Positions 1 through 7,939 of a stretch of DNA of 26,023 nt are shown here, in pieces. Origin of the DNA: Flectobacillus roseus (GTDB lineage Bacteria > Bacteroidota > Bacteroidia > Cytophagales > Spirosomataceae); assembly GCF_030056665.1 (NCBI RefSeq), contig NZ_JASHIG010000058.1. The stretch is one strand, 5' to 3'. Positions within the stretch are counted from its first letter, which is position 1, and each line of letters begins with the position of its first letter. The notes beneath the pieces are model-generated. The model was not told the origin of the DNA and searched no databases. It saw only the letters and a program-made list of their open reading frames with translations. A program made the position numbers and the translations under genes.

Positions 1-1
1 A

Positions 2-97
2 GAACTTCAAGCTAACGTTATTTTGGAAGTACTTGAACTTCCTGATGGGATTGATAAACTAAAAAAGTACTTAGCTTTTCAGGCTCGAAGGAATTAA
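2..97 (+). CDS. C-terminal end of an unidentified protein (partial)
   Basis: An open frame enters from the left edge and runs 31 codons to a TAA stop at 95-97. The end reads LPDGIDKLKKYLAFQARRN, lysine- and arginine-rich and probably soluble. I do not recognise the family from so short a piece. A short inverted repeat, CGAAGGA (86-92) with TCCTTCG (103-109), overlaps the stop codon but has no T tract after it, so it is a weak terminator at best. The frame could be spurious, but its composition looks protein-like. The rest of the gene lies outside the window. Confidence 0.45.
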   Translation, partial: ELQANVILEVLELPDGIDKLKKYLAFQARRN

Positions 98-707
98 AAA
101 AATCCTTCGTACACTACTAGTTGTGAATGATGAATGTAAAGTTTATCAGTATTTCATATCCACAACTACTTCAATTTTACTTGCAATAGGCATTAAGCTA
201 TGTGCACTAAGCCAAAAGTATAAAAGTATTCTAATAAAATCAGGCATACATTTTTTGCCTAAAGCTAATATTGATATTTGAAAAATAAGACTATTCTCCC
301 TTTCTGTATCTTTTTGATACAATATTGCACAAAAGTAATATAATTTTATCAGCTGAAGGCTATATGCTTTATGCCATAGGTTAAATGTTGGAATTGTATT
401 TCTGATAATTGAATACAAATATTTGTTTCTAATAAGTATGGTATATTGCCTGAAGCGTAATCATGAAATTTTTTAAGGAATAACACCAAAATATGCTTTT
501 TGAAAAAGCAATCTAAAAAAACACTTGAAAATACTACATTTAGCCCGCTCTGTACCGTTTGATTGCAAATTTTAATTAAAATTATTACAAAGTCATTTAG
601 TAAATACGGAAATCTTTTTGTTTTTTTGGCATGGATTTTTTTTAGTACGAATTATAATAAAATAAGAACACTGTCCCTTTTATTAATCTTAAACCCTTTA
701 ATCAATT
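98..707. other. AT-rich intergenic region with no supported gene
   Basis: About 610 bases before the MFS transporter gene. There are long A and T runs (for example around 600-660) and some short palindromes, but I found no convincing -33/-7 promoter pair and no RNA gene. A 90-codon minus-strand open frame (146-418) has low-complexity, Leu/Ile/Tyr-rich composition and no family resemblance, so I do not count it as a gene. The promoter of the downstream transporter should lie here but I cannot place it. Confidence 0.5.
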
Positions 708-1934
708 ATGTCCCAAACAGTTAATAATAATCGATTGTTTTTGGCGAGTTGCTTTGCACTAATCACTACTTCAATGGCTTTTGGTATTCGTGCAGGTGTC
801 CTCACGCAGTTAGGTACAGCCTTTAACCTTGATGCAGAGCACCTCGGATACGTCAACCAGATGGCATTTCTAGGCTTCCCTATCGCAATGATTGTTGGAG
901 GTCCTCTTTACAATGTATTAGGTCCTAAAAAAATCATGTGGGTAGCATTTGTTACACACGTATTAGGTTTAATAATGACCATTTTCGCAAGTGGTTTCTG
1001 GACTTTATTGATTTCGACTTTCTTCGTTGGATTTGGCAATGGTACCGTAGAAGCGGCTTGTAATCCAATGATTTCTGATATGTACGAAGGCAATCAAAAA
1101 ACCAAAATGTTGAACCGTTTCCACATGTGGTTCCCTGGAGGTATCGTTATTGCGAGTTTGATTTCTGAATTTATGACTTCGGCTGGTATGGGCTGGCAGT
1201 TGCAAATTGGTATCATTTTGATTCCTGCGGTAGCTTACGCTGCCTTGATTTTGGGACAAGCGTTTCCTGAAAGCCAAGACGAAGGTGCTGCTTCAACAGG
1301 TCAAAACTTCAAAGCGATGCTTTCGCCATTGTACTTATTTATGTTGGCATGTATGGCATTGACTGCTATTTCTGAATTTGGTCCTGAGCAATGGATTGGT
1401 CCAGTATTGGGTCATGCAGGTGCAAGTCCAATGTTGATTTTGGCTTTGGTAACTGGTTTGATGGCGGTAGGTCGTTATTTTGCTGGTCCAATTGTGCATA
1501 ACCTAAACCCTACGGGTGTACTGCTAGGTTCGGCTATTTTTGCAACAATCGGTGTGGTTTTGATGAGCCAAGCTGAAGGTGCAATGGTATATGTATCTGC
1601 CGTAATTTTTGCGATTGGTGTATGCTATTTCTGGCCAACCATGATTGGTTTTGTGGCTGAGTATCTACCTCGTACTGGTGCTTTTGGTATGTCAATTATT
1701 GGTGGTATGGGTATGTTCTCTACCTCAATTTTCCAACCAATCATTGGTAAATGGTTAGATGACGAAAAAGCTGCTGCTGCTGCCAAAGGTTTAACAGGTC
1801 AAGAACTTGACTTAGCTGCTGGACAAGCAACTTTGGATAATATGGCAGTATTCCCTTTCATCTTGATTATCGCATTTGCAGTATTGTATTTCATTATGCG
1901 TAAGCAAACTCCATCAGGAGCAAAAGCGCACTAA
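708..1934 (+). CDS. MFS transporter, probable sugar or related solute permease
   Basis: A 408-residue, strongly hydrophobic protein of normal length for a 12-helix major facilitator. After a short polar N-terminus the first membrane segment starts near residue 10. The loop between helices 2 and 3 (about 64-76, GGPLYNVLGPKK) matches the position of MFS motif A, with Asn where Asp is usual. A glycine-rich FGNGTVEAACNP stretch and RFHMWFPGGI follow around 105-145, a pattern seen in Bacteroidota sugar permeases. A charged alanine-rich loop lies near 350-375, before the last helix. The protein should sit in the inner membrane and drive solute uptake with a proton or cation gradient. It is monocistronic, ending in a strong hairpin. 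The convergent neighbour is a glycoside hydrolase, which fits sugar use, but the substrate cannot be read from sequence. Confidence 0.85.
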   Translation: MSQTVNNNRLFLASCFALITTSMAFGIRAGVLTQLGTAFNLDAEHLGYVNQMAFLGFPIAMIVGGPLYNVLGPKKIMWVAFVTHVLGLIMTIFASGFWTLLISTFFVGFGNGTVEAACNPMISDMYEGNQKTKMLNRFHMWFPGGIVIASLISEFMTSAGMGWQLQIGIILIPAVAYAALILGQAFPESQDEGAASTGQNFKAMLSPLYLFMLACMALTAISEFGPEQWIGPVLGHAGASPMLILALVTGLMAVGRYFAGPIVHNLNPTGVLLGSAIFATIGVVLMSQAEGAMVYVSAVIFAIGVCYFWPTMIGFVAEYLPRTGAFGMSIIGGMGMFSTSIFQPIIGKWLDDEKAAAAAKGLTGQELDLAAGQATLDNMAVFPFILIIAFAVLYFIMRKQTPSGAKAH

Positions 1935-1993
1935 GCATATTTTGATGAGTTGCTCTTAGATTCTTTTAACATGTTTAAAGTTTCTGAATGCCA

Positions 1994-2044
1994 GTATCAA
2001 TAAAAAAGCCTTAAGCAGATTGCTTAAGGCTTTTTTATTGATAC
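1994..2044. terminator. Bidirectional terminator, perfect 24-bp inverted repeat
   Basis: Arms 1994-2017 and 2021-2044 are exact reverse complements around a 3-base loop (GAT). The GC-rich core is GCCTTAAGCA, and A and T tracts lie inside the arms, so it can act on both strands. It lies between the convergent transporter (708-1934) and hydrolase (2199-4871) genes. The arms are longer than a minimal terminator and end in GTATCAA, as does the hairpin at 20207-20267. Confidence 0.9.
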
Positions 2045-2198
2045 ATTTTTGGTAGAATAAGATTGAATTATTGGGCTTTCTGATTTCGGAAAAAAGTAAA
2101 ATATCTTGATTTTTACAAAATATAGAAACTTACACTTCCGAAATCTAACATCCGATATCTGAACGTACAGCTCTAATTCACTACTCAGAATTCAGCAT

Positions 2199-4871
2199 TT
2201 ATAAGATTTCTTTGATTTCTGCTTTATTAGCCTCATTTACCATCAAAATCAGTTCTGCTACTAGACCCGTCCAACCTGTTTGGTGAGCAGCACCTAGTCC
2301 TTTACCATCATCACCATGGAAATATTCATAAAACAGTACCAAATCCTTGAAATGAGGGTCTGTTTGCATTTTTTCGTAATTAGCATACATCGGACGTTTA
2401 CCGTTTTCATCTGTTCTAAAGATTTTGATTAACCGTTCTGCCAAACTTAAAGCAGCCTGCTTGATGCTCACCATATTACCCGAATTGGTAGGATATTCTA
2501 CTTCGTAATCATTGCCATAATACGACTGGAATTTCAACAAGGAGTCAATCAACAAGAAGTTCATTGGCATCCAGATAGGTCCACGCCAATTGGAGTTACC
2601 ACCAAACATACTTCCTGTAGATTCGGCTGGTGTATAATCGACTCTGAAGACCTCGTTATGTACTCGGAACTGATAAGGATTTTCGAGGTGATATTTTGAT
2701 AATGAACGAACGCCATGTTCTGACAAGAATTCGTTTTCATCAAACATCTTTTTCATAATCATCTTCATACGGTGACCGCGTAAAATCGCCAACAAACGGT
2801 TTTCTCCTTTTCCTGGCTCGTACCAACGCGAAATCAAACCTGCCAAATCGGGCCTGTTAGCCAAAACCCAATCCACACGACGTTTGAAATCTGGCAATTT
2901 TTCCAACATTTCTGGTGTAAGAATTTCTACAGCAAAAAGTGGAATTAACCCTACCATCGAACGGATTTTGAGCAACATACTCTGCGAATTTGGCATGTGA
3001 AGCATATCATAGTAGAACTGATCTTCTTCATCCCAAAGGCTAATTTCTGAACCACCCAACATTTGCATAGCACCTGCAATATGTAGGAAGTGTTCAAAAA
3101 ACTTAGACGCCATATCTTGATACACTGGTCGCTCAACAGCAATTTCACAGGCAATACGAAGCATATTCAAGCTGTACATCGCCATCCATCCTGTACCATC
3201 AGCTTGCTCAAGACGTCCTCCAGTTGGTAAAGTAGCCGAGCGGTCAAATACCCCAATATTATCCATACCAAGGAAACCTCCACCAAAGATGTTATTGCCA
3301 CCTTCGTCTTTGAGGTTTACCCACCATGTAAAGTTGAGGAGTAATTTATGGAAAACACGCTCTAGGAATTTGACATCCCCTACCCCATTCATTTCTTTAT
3401 CTATCTCATATACACGCCACGTCGCCCAAGCATGCACAGGAGGGTTTACATCCGAAAATGACCATTCATAGGCAGGAATTTGTCCATTCGGGTGCATATA
3501 GTATTCACGCAATACTACGGCTAACTGACGTTTGGCAAAGTCTGGGTCAAGTCGTGCCAATGGAATCGTATGGAAGGCCAAATCCCATGCCGCAAACCAA
3601 GGGTATTCCCATTTGTCGGGCATTGAAAGAATGTTGGCGGCATACATGTGTCGCCAGCCTGAATTTCGACCAAACTTCCGATTGTCCGAAGGCTTCGGCA
3701 TCGTAGGGTCACCTTTAATCCATTCGTTGACATTGTAATAATACCATTGTTTGGTCCAAAGCATCCCTGCATAAGCCTGACGCTGAATTGAACGTAACTC
3801 TGGGTCTTGTACAGTTCCTTGCAATTCATCGTAAAACTGATTTGCTTCACGAATACGCTTATCCATAATATCTTCAAAACCACCGAATGGTTCAATAATA
3901 GAATGGTCGGATAAACGCAAACGAATCGTTACACTTTCACCTGCTTTTACCACTCTGGTATAGCGTCCTGAAGCTTTGGTACCGATATTGTTAGGATTGA
4001 CAGCCGCTTTATTTTTATTAACAATGTACTCGTTGATACCATCTTTGGTATAGGGTACATTATTGGCTACACCATGCAAGCGTTGGAAGTTGGTTTCGTT
4101 ATCACAGAATAATAATTCATCTGCTTTTTCACAATACAACTTATAGTGTCCTACGCTTTTGTTATCTACTTCAATCACCTTATTTGACACACCTGTCAAC
4201 ATCGGTTTGTATTTGAAGTTTTCGTACCCCCAACACCAAGTATTTCTAAACCAAATAGTAGGTAATAAGGTAATTGGAGCAGGTTTATTACTACGGTTAT
4301 GTGCCGTAATTTTTATCAAAATATCTTGTTCGTCAGACTTGGCATATTCGATAAATACATCGAAATATTCATCATTATCAAAAATACCTGTGTCTAGCAG
4401 TTCATATTCAGGTTCTAATCTTGATCGTTTACGGCTTTCGTCTACCAGTTTTGAGTACGGAAATGCTGCTATAGGATATTTGTACAGCATTTTCATGTAC
4501 GAGTGCGTAGGTGTCGAGTCAAGATAGTAATAGAGCTCTTTTACATCCTCGCCGTGGTTCGACTCATTCCCTGTTAGTCCGAAGAACCTTTCTTTCAAAA
4601 TGTGGTCATTATGGTTCCACAAAGCAAGTGCAAAACAGATATACGATTTGTTATCCGAAATACCACCGATACCTTCTTCGCCCCAACGGTAGGCTTTTGA
4701 GCGAGCCATGTCGTGCGTTACGTTATTCCAAGCATCTTGATTAGGAGAATAATCTTCTCGCACCGTTCCCCATTGACGGTCAGATAGATATGGGCCCCAT
4801 TTTTTCCATCCTTTGTTGTCGGCACGAGTTTTTAACCTTAATTTTTCGGCACTTACTACTACTTTACTCAT
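2199..4871 (-). CDS. GH63-like glucosidase (MGH1-like / clan GH-G glycoside hydrolase)
   Basis: An 890-residue protein with no signal peptide, so probably cytoplasmic. The N-terminus carries a block typical of the bacterial GH63-like glucosidase group: WGPYLSDRQWGTVREDYS (about 25-42), then AYRWGEEGIGGISD (60-73) and the NHGEDVKELYYYLDSTPTHSY stretch (105-125). The C-terminal half is an (alpha/alpha)6-type catalytic domain. It includes WFAAWD, whose Asp near 430 lines up with the expected general acid of the family, and NSNWRGPIWMPMN (759-771), which shapes the active site. The end has GLGAAHQTGWTGLVAE (about 856-871). Length matches the family (about 880-900). Members are expected to hydrolyse alpha-glucosidic or related bonds in small sugars or glycosides; the exact substrate is unknown. 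It is transcribed alone on the minus strand and converges on the MFS transporter. Confidence 0.85.
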   Translation of the reverse strand: MSKVVVSAEKLRLKTRADNKGWKKWGPYLSDRQWGTVREDYSPNQDAWNNVTHDMARSKAYRWGEEGIGGISDNKSYICFALALWNHNDHILKERFFGLTGNESNHGEDVKELYYYLDSTPTHSYMKMLYKYPIAAFPYSKLVDESRKRSRLEPEYELLDTGIFDNDEYFDVFIEYAKSDEQDILIKITAHNRSNKPAPITLLPTIWFRNTWCWGYENFKYKPMLTGVSNKVIEVDNKSVGHYKLYCEKADELLFCDNETNFQRLHGVANNVPYTKDGINEYIVNKNKAAVNPNNIGTKASGRYTRVVKAGESVTIRLRLSDHSIIEPFGGFEDIMDKRIREANQFYDELQGTVQDPELRSIQRQAYAGMLWTKQWYYYNVNEWIKGDPTMPKPSDNRKFGRNSGWRHMYAANILSMPDKWEYPWFAAWDLAFHTIPLARLDPDFAKRQLAVVLREYYMHPNGQIPAYEWSFSDVNPPVHAWATWRVYEIDKEMNGVGDVKFLERVFHKLLLNFTWWVNLKDEGGNNIFGGGFLGMDNIGVFDRSATLPTGGRLEQADGTGWMAMYSLNMLRIACEIAVERPVYQDMASKFFEHFLHIAGAMQMLGGSEISLWDEEDQFYYDMLHMPNSQSMLLKIRSMVGLIPLFAVEILTPEMLEKLPDFKRRVDWVLANRPDLAGLISRWYEPGKGENRLLAILRGHRMKMIMKKMFDENEFLSEHGVRSLSKYHLENPYQFRVHNEVFRVDYTPAESTGSMFGGNSNWRGPIWMPMNFLLIDSLLKFQSYYGNDYEVEYPTNSGNMVSIKQAALSLAERLIKIFRTDENGKRPMYANYEKMQTDPHFKDLVLFYEYFHGDDGKGLGAAHQTGWTGLVAELILMVNEANKAEIKEIL

Positions 4872-5004
4872 AAATTCTCAATTTCGGGATATAACTAACT
4901 TCTATCTCGCTAAAAGCTAGTGGTGTTGTGGTATAATTAATTTGATTAGTTCAAGGTTTTCTGCAAAAACTTGCTCATGTTATACAAAACATTGCAAATC
5001 TTTT

Positions 5005-5012
5005 CAAAGATA
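5005..5012 (-). promoter_or_regulatory. Possible -7 box (TATCTTTG) for the GH63-like gene
   Basis: On the minus strand this reads TATCTTTG, an exact match to the Bacteroidota -7 consensus TAnnTTTG. It sits 134 bases upstream of the hydrolase start. No good TTTG -33 box is present at the usual spacing, and the site abuts the terminator of the upstream minus-strand gene, so the assignment is tentative. Confidence 0.35.
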
Positions 5013-5020
5013 AAAAAAAT

Positions 5021-5045
5021 GCCTCAACCTTTTAAAAGTTGAGGC
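5021..5045 (-). terminator. Terminator after the 5096-5467 gene
   Basis: GCCTCAAC (5021-5028) pairs with GTTGAGGC (5038-5045). On the minus strand the stem is followed by a run of Ts (the A run just left of 5020), the right orientation to end the small secreted-protein gene at 5096-5467. A shorter T run to the right may also let it work on the plus strand. Confidence 0.8.
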
Positions 5046-5095
5046 TTTTTAATCTCTTTAAGTAGCTATTACTACTGACTTTTAGGTAGATATGC

Positions 5096-5467
5096 TTATT
5101 TTACACGTGGTAAAATTTTTCGTTTAAATATATGTAAAATGAAGGTTTTGCCTTCTTTTATCTCTTCGTAAGTATCCACTAATTCCCATCCTTGGCGATC
5201 CATCAAATTGAATATTTCGACTTTACTATTAAAAAATAAAGGTTTTCTGTTGGCGTCTGTTACTTCTTGTTCTCTTGGTGAATTACCTTGTCCATAATCA
5301 AGAAAAACAGATAATTTGGTTGCAAGCCAGGCTTTTTCGGCTTTAATTGTGATATAATTCACATTTCGAATAGCATTCAATGATTGACCGTTTACATAGA
5401 TTGTCTGAGCCTTGGCAAACACGATTCCTAAAAGCCAAAAGCAAAGGGCAAGCATAATTTTTTTCAT
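5096..5467 (-). CDS. Small secreted or periplasmic protein of unknown function
   Basis: 123 residues. The first ~21 form a clear Sec signal peptide (MKKIMLALCFWLLGIVFAKA, cut before Gln), so the mature protein of about 100 residues is exported. The mature part has a segment, RQGWELVDTYEEIKEGKTFILHIFKRK (about 89-115), resembling the 'GWELV...' pattern of small DUF4177-like alpha/beta proteins common in Bacteroidota. I cannot confirm membership by eye. There are no cysteines in the mature part and no catalytic motif. The gene stands alone, with its own terminator downstream and a long upstream gap shared with the divergent gene at 5940. Function unknown. Confidence 0.75.
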   Translation of the reverse strand: MKKIMLALCFWLLGIVFAKAQTIYVNGQSLNAIRNVNYITIKAEKAWLATKLSVFLDYGQGNSPREQEVTDANRKPLFFNSKVEIFNLMDRQGWELVDTYEEIKEGKTFILHIFKRKILPRVK

Positions 5468-5876
5468 TGCAGGTAGGGTTATTACGATTAATGGTTTACG
5501 AAAAAGTATATGAGGAAGATGCTGAAAACTCGTTATTTCTTAGGTAATATTTCTATGAGCTAGGCTTCAAAAACCTCAAATGGACATGAAATGAATCAAC
5601 TTACAAGTTAGAGGATTCTTCAGTTTTTACAAGAAAATTTATCATTTTAGTTGGTTTGAAGGGCGAATAAGATGTAAAAATAAAAGACCGAACGTTTTTC
5701 GGGGGGCGTTCGGTCTTTTCTCTGTTAAAGTTTACAATTCGATAGCATGAGATGAATTATTAACTTATTACAAAATTGGTAATAATTACTCATAAATAAA
5801 ATAAGTATTACTACTCAATTTAGTGATTTATTACTAGAAAAAGAAAACAAGAATATAGTTGCTGAAAAAAGGAGCT
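5468..5876. other. Divergent intergenic region with octamer repeat and orphan hairpin
   Basis: About 400 bases separate the divergent starts of two small envelope-protein genes. The region holds the hairpin at 5682-5719 and, near 5812-5835, a copy of an ATTTAGTGAT-type element that recurs at 6353-6390, 6455-6487 and 11687-11718. I saw no convincing small ORF. Confidence 0.5.
5682..5719 (-). terminator. Orphan intrinsic terminator between divergent genes
   Basis: AAAAGACCGAACG (5682-5694) pairs perfectly with CGTTCGGTCTTTT (5707-5719) around a 12-base loop containing a G6 run. The T-rich tail is better on the minus strand (T tract from 5685 down to about 5675). No annotated gene reads into it from either side, so it may end an unannotated short transcript starting in 5720-5860, or act as an insulator. 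Confidence 0.65.
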
Positions 5877-5908
5877 TTTGTCAAAGTTTGCTCAAATGTG
5901 TATCTTTA
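5877..5908 (+). promoter_or_regulatory. Bacteroidota-type promoter (TTTG / TATCTTTA)
   Basis: TTTG at 5877-5880 is followed after 20 bases by TATCTTTA at 5901-5908, close to the consensus TTTG-N19-TAnnTTTG. Transcription would start near 5914, about 25 bases before the ATG at 5940. That places the promoter inside the longest possible reading frame and favours the shorter start. Confidence 0.6.
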
Positions 5909-5939
5909 TCATAATCTTCATCTATTAACCTTTATCTAC

Positions 5940-6335
5940 ATGCTACAAAAAATCAAACGTAACATAGCGCCTATTGTGCTTAATGCTGCTCTTTTCATTG
6001 GTATTTGGATGCTTCTGTTCAAAAAGCCCAATTACTTAGCGATCTCAGTCAAAAACGTTCAAAAACCTCAATTTTACGTTGACACCGCTGCTACTTTTCA
6101 TGACTTTGTGAGTTTACCCCTAAAAATAGAAGGTGAGCTAGATGCGACAGCCTACATCGAGATTCGCGATTATGATAATCCAAATTATATTGTTGATAGA
6201 ATCAACTTGAGGGCGGGAAAAACAGCCCTAGATATTAGAACTGATTACTACGGAAGAGGCTTTTTAAGGATATCGTACAAGCCGTATGGTGTCAAAAAAG
6301 GGCATTTGGTGATAAGGGTAGCTACTCCAATATAA
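5940..6335 (+). CDS. Membrane-anchored periplasmic protein of unknown function
   Basis: 131 residues from the ATG at 5940. The frame can be extended to a TTG at 5859, but that stretch overlaps the promoter at 5877-5908, so I chose the ATG. The N-terminus is basic (QKIKRN), followed by a hydrophobic segment at about 9-27 (IAPIVLNAALFIGIWMLLF). It then has KKP and a polar domain of about 100 residues, a pattern of a signal anchor with a periplasmic domain. The polar part is beta-rich, with repeated short strands such as AYIEIRDYD and GFLRISYK, and might be a small beta-sandwich. No catalytic motif is visible and I do not recognise a family. It is monocistronic and converges on the PAS gene, separated by the hairpin at 6405-6435. 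Confidence 0.7.
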   Translation: MLQKIKRNIAPIVLNAALFIGIWMLLFKKPNYLAISVKNVQKPQFYVDTAATFHDFVSLPLKIEGELDATAYIEIRDYDNPNYIVDRINLRAGKTALDIRTDYYGRGFLRISYKPYGVKKGHLVIRVATPI

Positions 6336-6352
6336 AAACATAAGTCATCTCT

Positions 6353-6487
6353 AATTTAGTGATTTCCTATTGAGTGAATGAGTGATTATTTTTTAATAAG
6401 AAACCAATATAGGCGCAATGTTTGCGCCTATATTGCGAGAATAAAAATTTTAAAATAATCACTAAATCGCTCAATCCCTAAATCGTT
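6353..6487. repeat. Octamer-type dispersed repeats flanking a terminator
   Basis: On the right, octamer units CTAAATCG, CTCAATCC and CTAAATCG lie in tandem at about 6463-6486. On the left (6353-6390) related units occur in inverted orientation (ATTTAGTGAT, TGAGTGAATGAGTGATTA). The two sides can pair to extend the 6405-6435 hairpin, for example GTGATTATTTT with AAAATAATCAC. Related units recur at 5812-5835 and 11687-11718, all intergenic. Confidence 0.55.
6405..6435. terminator. Bidirectional terminator, perfect 14-bp stem
   Basis: CAATATAGGCGCAA (6405-6418) and TTGCGCCTATATTG (6422-6435) pair perfectly around a 3-base loop. It lies between the convergent genes 5940-6335 (+) and 6498-7025 (-). 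T-rich flanks on the left side suit the minus strand, so it probably ends the B12 operon. Confidence 0.8.
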
Positions 6488-6497
6488 AAACTTTATA

Positions 6498-7025
6498 TCA
6501 AACAATCTCTTCCTCAAAGGCTATGAAATTAACGAGTTTTTGTTGCTCGTTAAAAATAGGCTCTATGCGAACATCACACCAATAAGGTTCGCCATCTTTT
6601 CGATAGTTGATGAGTTTTCCTTCAAACTTTTTTTCTTCCAATAAGCAGGCCTTAATAGCTGACCTTGTAAGTGGGTCGGTTTCTTTTCCTTGCAAAAAAC
6701 TAGGTTTCTTTCCTAAAGCTTCTTGTATCTGATAGCCAGTCATGTTAGCAAAACCATGATTTACCCACTGAATGGTTTGTTGACCATTGGTAATTACTAC
6801 AGCATGTTGAGGGTCTTGAATAAACTCTCGGAAATGATACAAATCAAAATCCCATTTTCGCACGTGCGCCATTCGACTTACGCACTCATATTCATGCAAT
6901 AATGCATCGCTGAGTCTTGCAGGGCGACGCATAAATTCCATGCCAGTCAAAATTGGCATAGAGGTGTTTACACTTGAAAAAGTGTCGCAGAAGGTTTTAG
7001 GACTAAGTTGCATCATGGTCTTCAA
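6498..7025 (-). CDS. LOV-like PAS domain protein lacking the photoactive cysteine
   Basis: 175 residues with no signal peptide. After about 65 unassigned residues a single PAS domain fills 70-175: AVVITNGQQTIQWVNHGFANMTGY (75-98), then LGKKPSFLQGKETDP (104-118), then LINYRKDGEPYWCDVRIEPIF (138-158). The last two blocks closely follow LOV photoreceptors, in which the middle block reads G-x-N-C-R-F-L-Q. Here the position of the adduct-forming Cys is Pro108, so flavin photochemistry of the usual kind is not expected. No kinase, cyclase, output or DNA-binding domain is attached, so it may be a stand-alone sensor or partner protein. It is the last gene of the minus-strand B12 cluster and its start overlaps the end of the CWC gene by 23 bases. 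Met4 or Met5 are alternative starts. Confidence 0.8.
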   Translation of the reverse strand: MKTMMQLSPKTFCDTFSSVNTSMPILTGMEFMRRPARLSDALLHEYECVSRMAHVRKWDFDLYHFREFIQDPQHAVVITNGQQTIQWVNHGFANMTGYQIQEALGKKPSFLQGKETDPLTRSAIKACLLEEKKFEGKLINYRKDGEPYWCDVRIEPIFNEQQKLVNFIAFEEEIV

Positions 7026-7221
7026 AATGGTTTTTGATTAGAGACTTTATACAAGTGTTGCACAAACATTGTCCATAGTATTTTTTCAAACTCAACTGTC
7101 TCAATTGTTGGGTTTGTTCGTAGTTCAATGTTAATTGTTGACAATCACAATGTGCTATATCGTCAACTTTGCACTGAAATGGTTGTTGGCAACGTGGACA
7201 ATGGGTGTGTATCTTCAACAT
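7003..7221 (-). CDS. Cysteine-rich CWC family protein
   Basis: 72 residues with eight cysteines: C8-x2-C11, C17, C25-x-C27, then C52-x-C54-x2-C57. The pattern CPRCQQPFQC ... CDC ... YGQCLCNTC matches the small cysteine-rich CWC family, which probably binds a metal such as zinc. No enzymatic role is known to me. Its start overlaps the end of the upstream DUF71 gene by 7 bases, and its end overlaps the start of the PAS gene by 23 bases, so translation of the three is probably coupled. Confidence 0.8.
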   Translation of the reverse strand: MLKIHTHCPRCQQPFQCKVDDIAHCDCQQLTLNYEQTQQLRQLSLKKYYGQCLCNTCIKSLIKNHFEDHDAT

Positions 7222-7859
7222 TCTACCAATGTTAACTCTAAAAAATGATAATTGTTATGAACTAATTTTTCGCCTTGAACCACATCAATCGGATATTGAA
7301 ACAAAGGACAATCTAACACTACGGTATGGAACTCTCCATTTTCACCGCAAACATCCACACCTTTTGCTTCCAAATCCGCTACAGTTTGAGCATCAATAAT
7401 TCTACCTAAAAACGAGGCACCCAACGTATCATTACAAGATACAATCATCGTTTTGATACCTGACGCAATCATTGCAAAAACCAATGTTTTACGGTCTTGT
7501 TGCCAAAGTGGCAAATGGCAATTGAGCTGTGCCTCGGCACAAACTTTCTCTTCCCATTCACGATGCGGTTGTAGGTCTATATCGCCAAAAACTGCATCTG
7601 TCAATTGGTATTCTTCAGTCAGAGACTTAAGACGAGCGATATACTTTTCGGTATAATTTTCCCAAGAAGTACTAATCGTAACACTCGGACAGCCTATTGC
7701 TTTGGCTTGAGCCTCCAAAATAGCAGGGCTCAAACCATGCGAACGTGAGCGGTCGCCCCATTCGTTGAGTGTCGTAAAAATTACGGTAGGTCGTTGATTC
7801 ATCTGCATCAAAGCAAAACAAGAATCTTTTCCACCAGACCAAGAACAAAGGAGGTTCAT
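7215..7859 (-). CDS. DUF71/COG2102 ATP-binding protein (diphthine-ammonia ligase-like, probable B12-linked subfamily)
   Basis: 214 residues from the chosen ATG at 7859. The N-terminus MNLLCSWSGGKDSCFAL carries the PP-loop SGGKDS (residues 8-13) that binds ATP in the adenine nucleotide alpha-hydrolase superfamily. The C-terminal part has GENGEFHTVVLDCPLF, a family hallmark. In archaea and eukaryotes this family amidates diphthine on EF2. Bacteria lack diphthamide, and published comparative genomics has proposed a bacterial branch in B12 salvage. Its place downstream of a cobalamin riboswitch and a BtuB receptor fits that branch. An in-frame start 21 codons earlier (7922) lies inside repeat DNA and adds a sequence unlike the family, so I rejected it. 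It overlaps the CWC gene by 7 bases. Confidence 0.85.
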   Translation of the reverse strand: MNLLCSWSGGKDSCFALMQMNQRPTVIFTTLNEWGDRSRSHGLSPAILEAQAKAIGCPSVTISTSWENYTEKYIARLKSLTEEYQLTDAVFGDIDLQPHREWEEKVCAEAQLNCHLPLWQQDRKTLVFAMIASGIKTMIVSCNDTLGASFLGRIIDAQTVADLEAKGVDVCGENGEFHTVVLDCPLFQYPIDVVQGEKLVHNNYHFLELTLVEC

Positions 7860-7873
7860 AAGTAAAGTGACAT

Positions 7874-7939
7874 AGTGAACAGGCACAAAGGTACAGAGTT
7901 TTTTCACTATGCCACTTGGCACCTTTGCGCCTGTTCACT
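7874..7939 (-). other. Long imperfect hairpin just upstream of the DUF71 start
   Basis: AGTGAACAGGCACAAAGGT (7874-7892) pairs with 7921-7939 at 18 of 19 positions, around a 28-base loop. The left arm is an inverted copy of part of the adjacent tandem repeat. In the minus-strand transcript the hairpin ends about 14 bases before the ATG at 7859. No T tract follows, so it is not a normal terminator; it could influence translation or RNA stability. Confidence 0.6.

Noticed and set aside
146..418. 90-codon minus-strand open frame
   Set aside because: Low-complexity Leu/Ile/Tyr-rich sequence in very AT-rich DNA, no recognisable motif, no signal peptide pattern and no start context; most likely chance.
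5859..5939. N-terminal extension of the 5940-6335 gene from a TTG start
   Set aside because: The extension overlaps a good TTTG/TATCTTTA promoter and would put 27 residues in front of a normal signal-anchor start.
7860..7922. Longer start for the DUF71 gene
   Set aside because: The 21 extra codons lie in the repeat-derived hairpin, and the family normally begins only a few residues before the SGGKDS motif.
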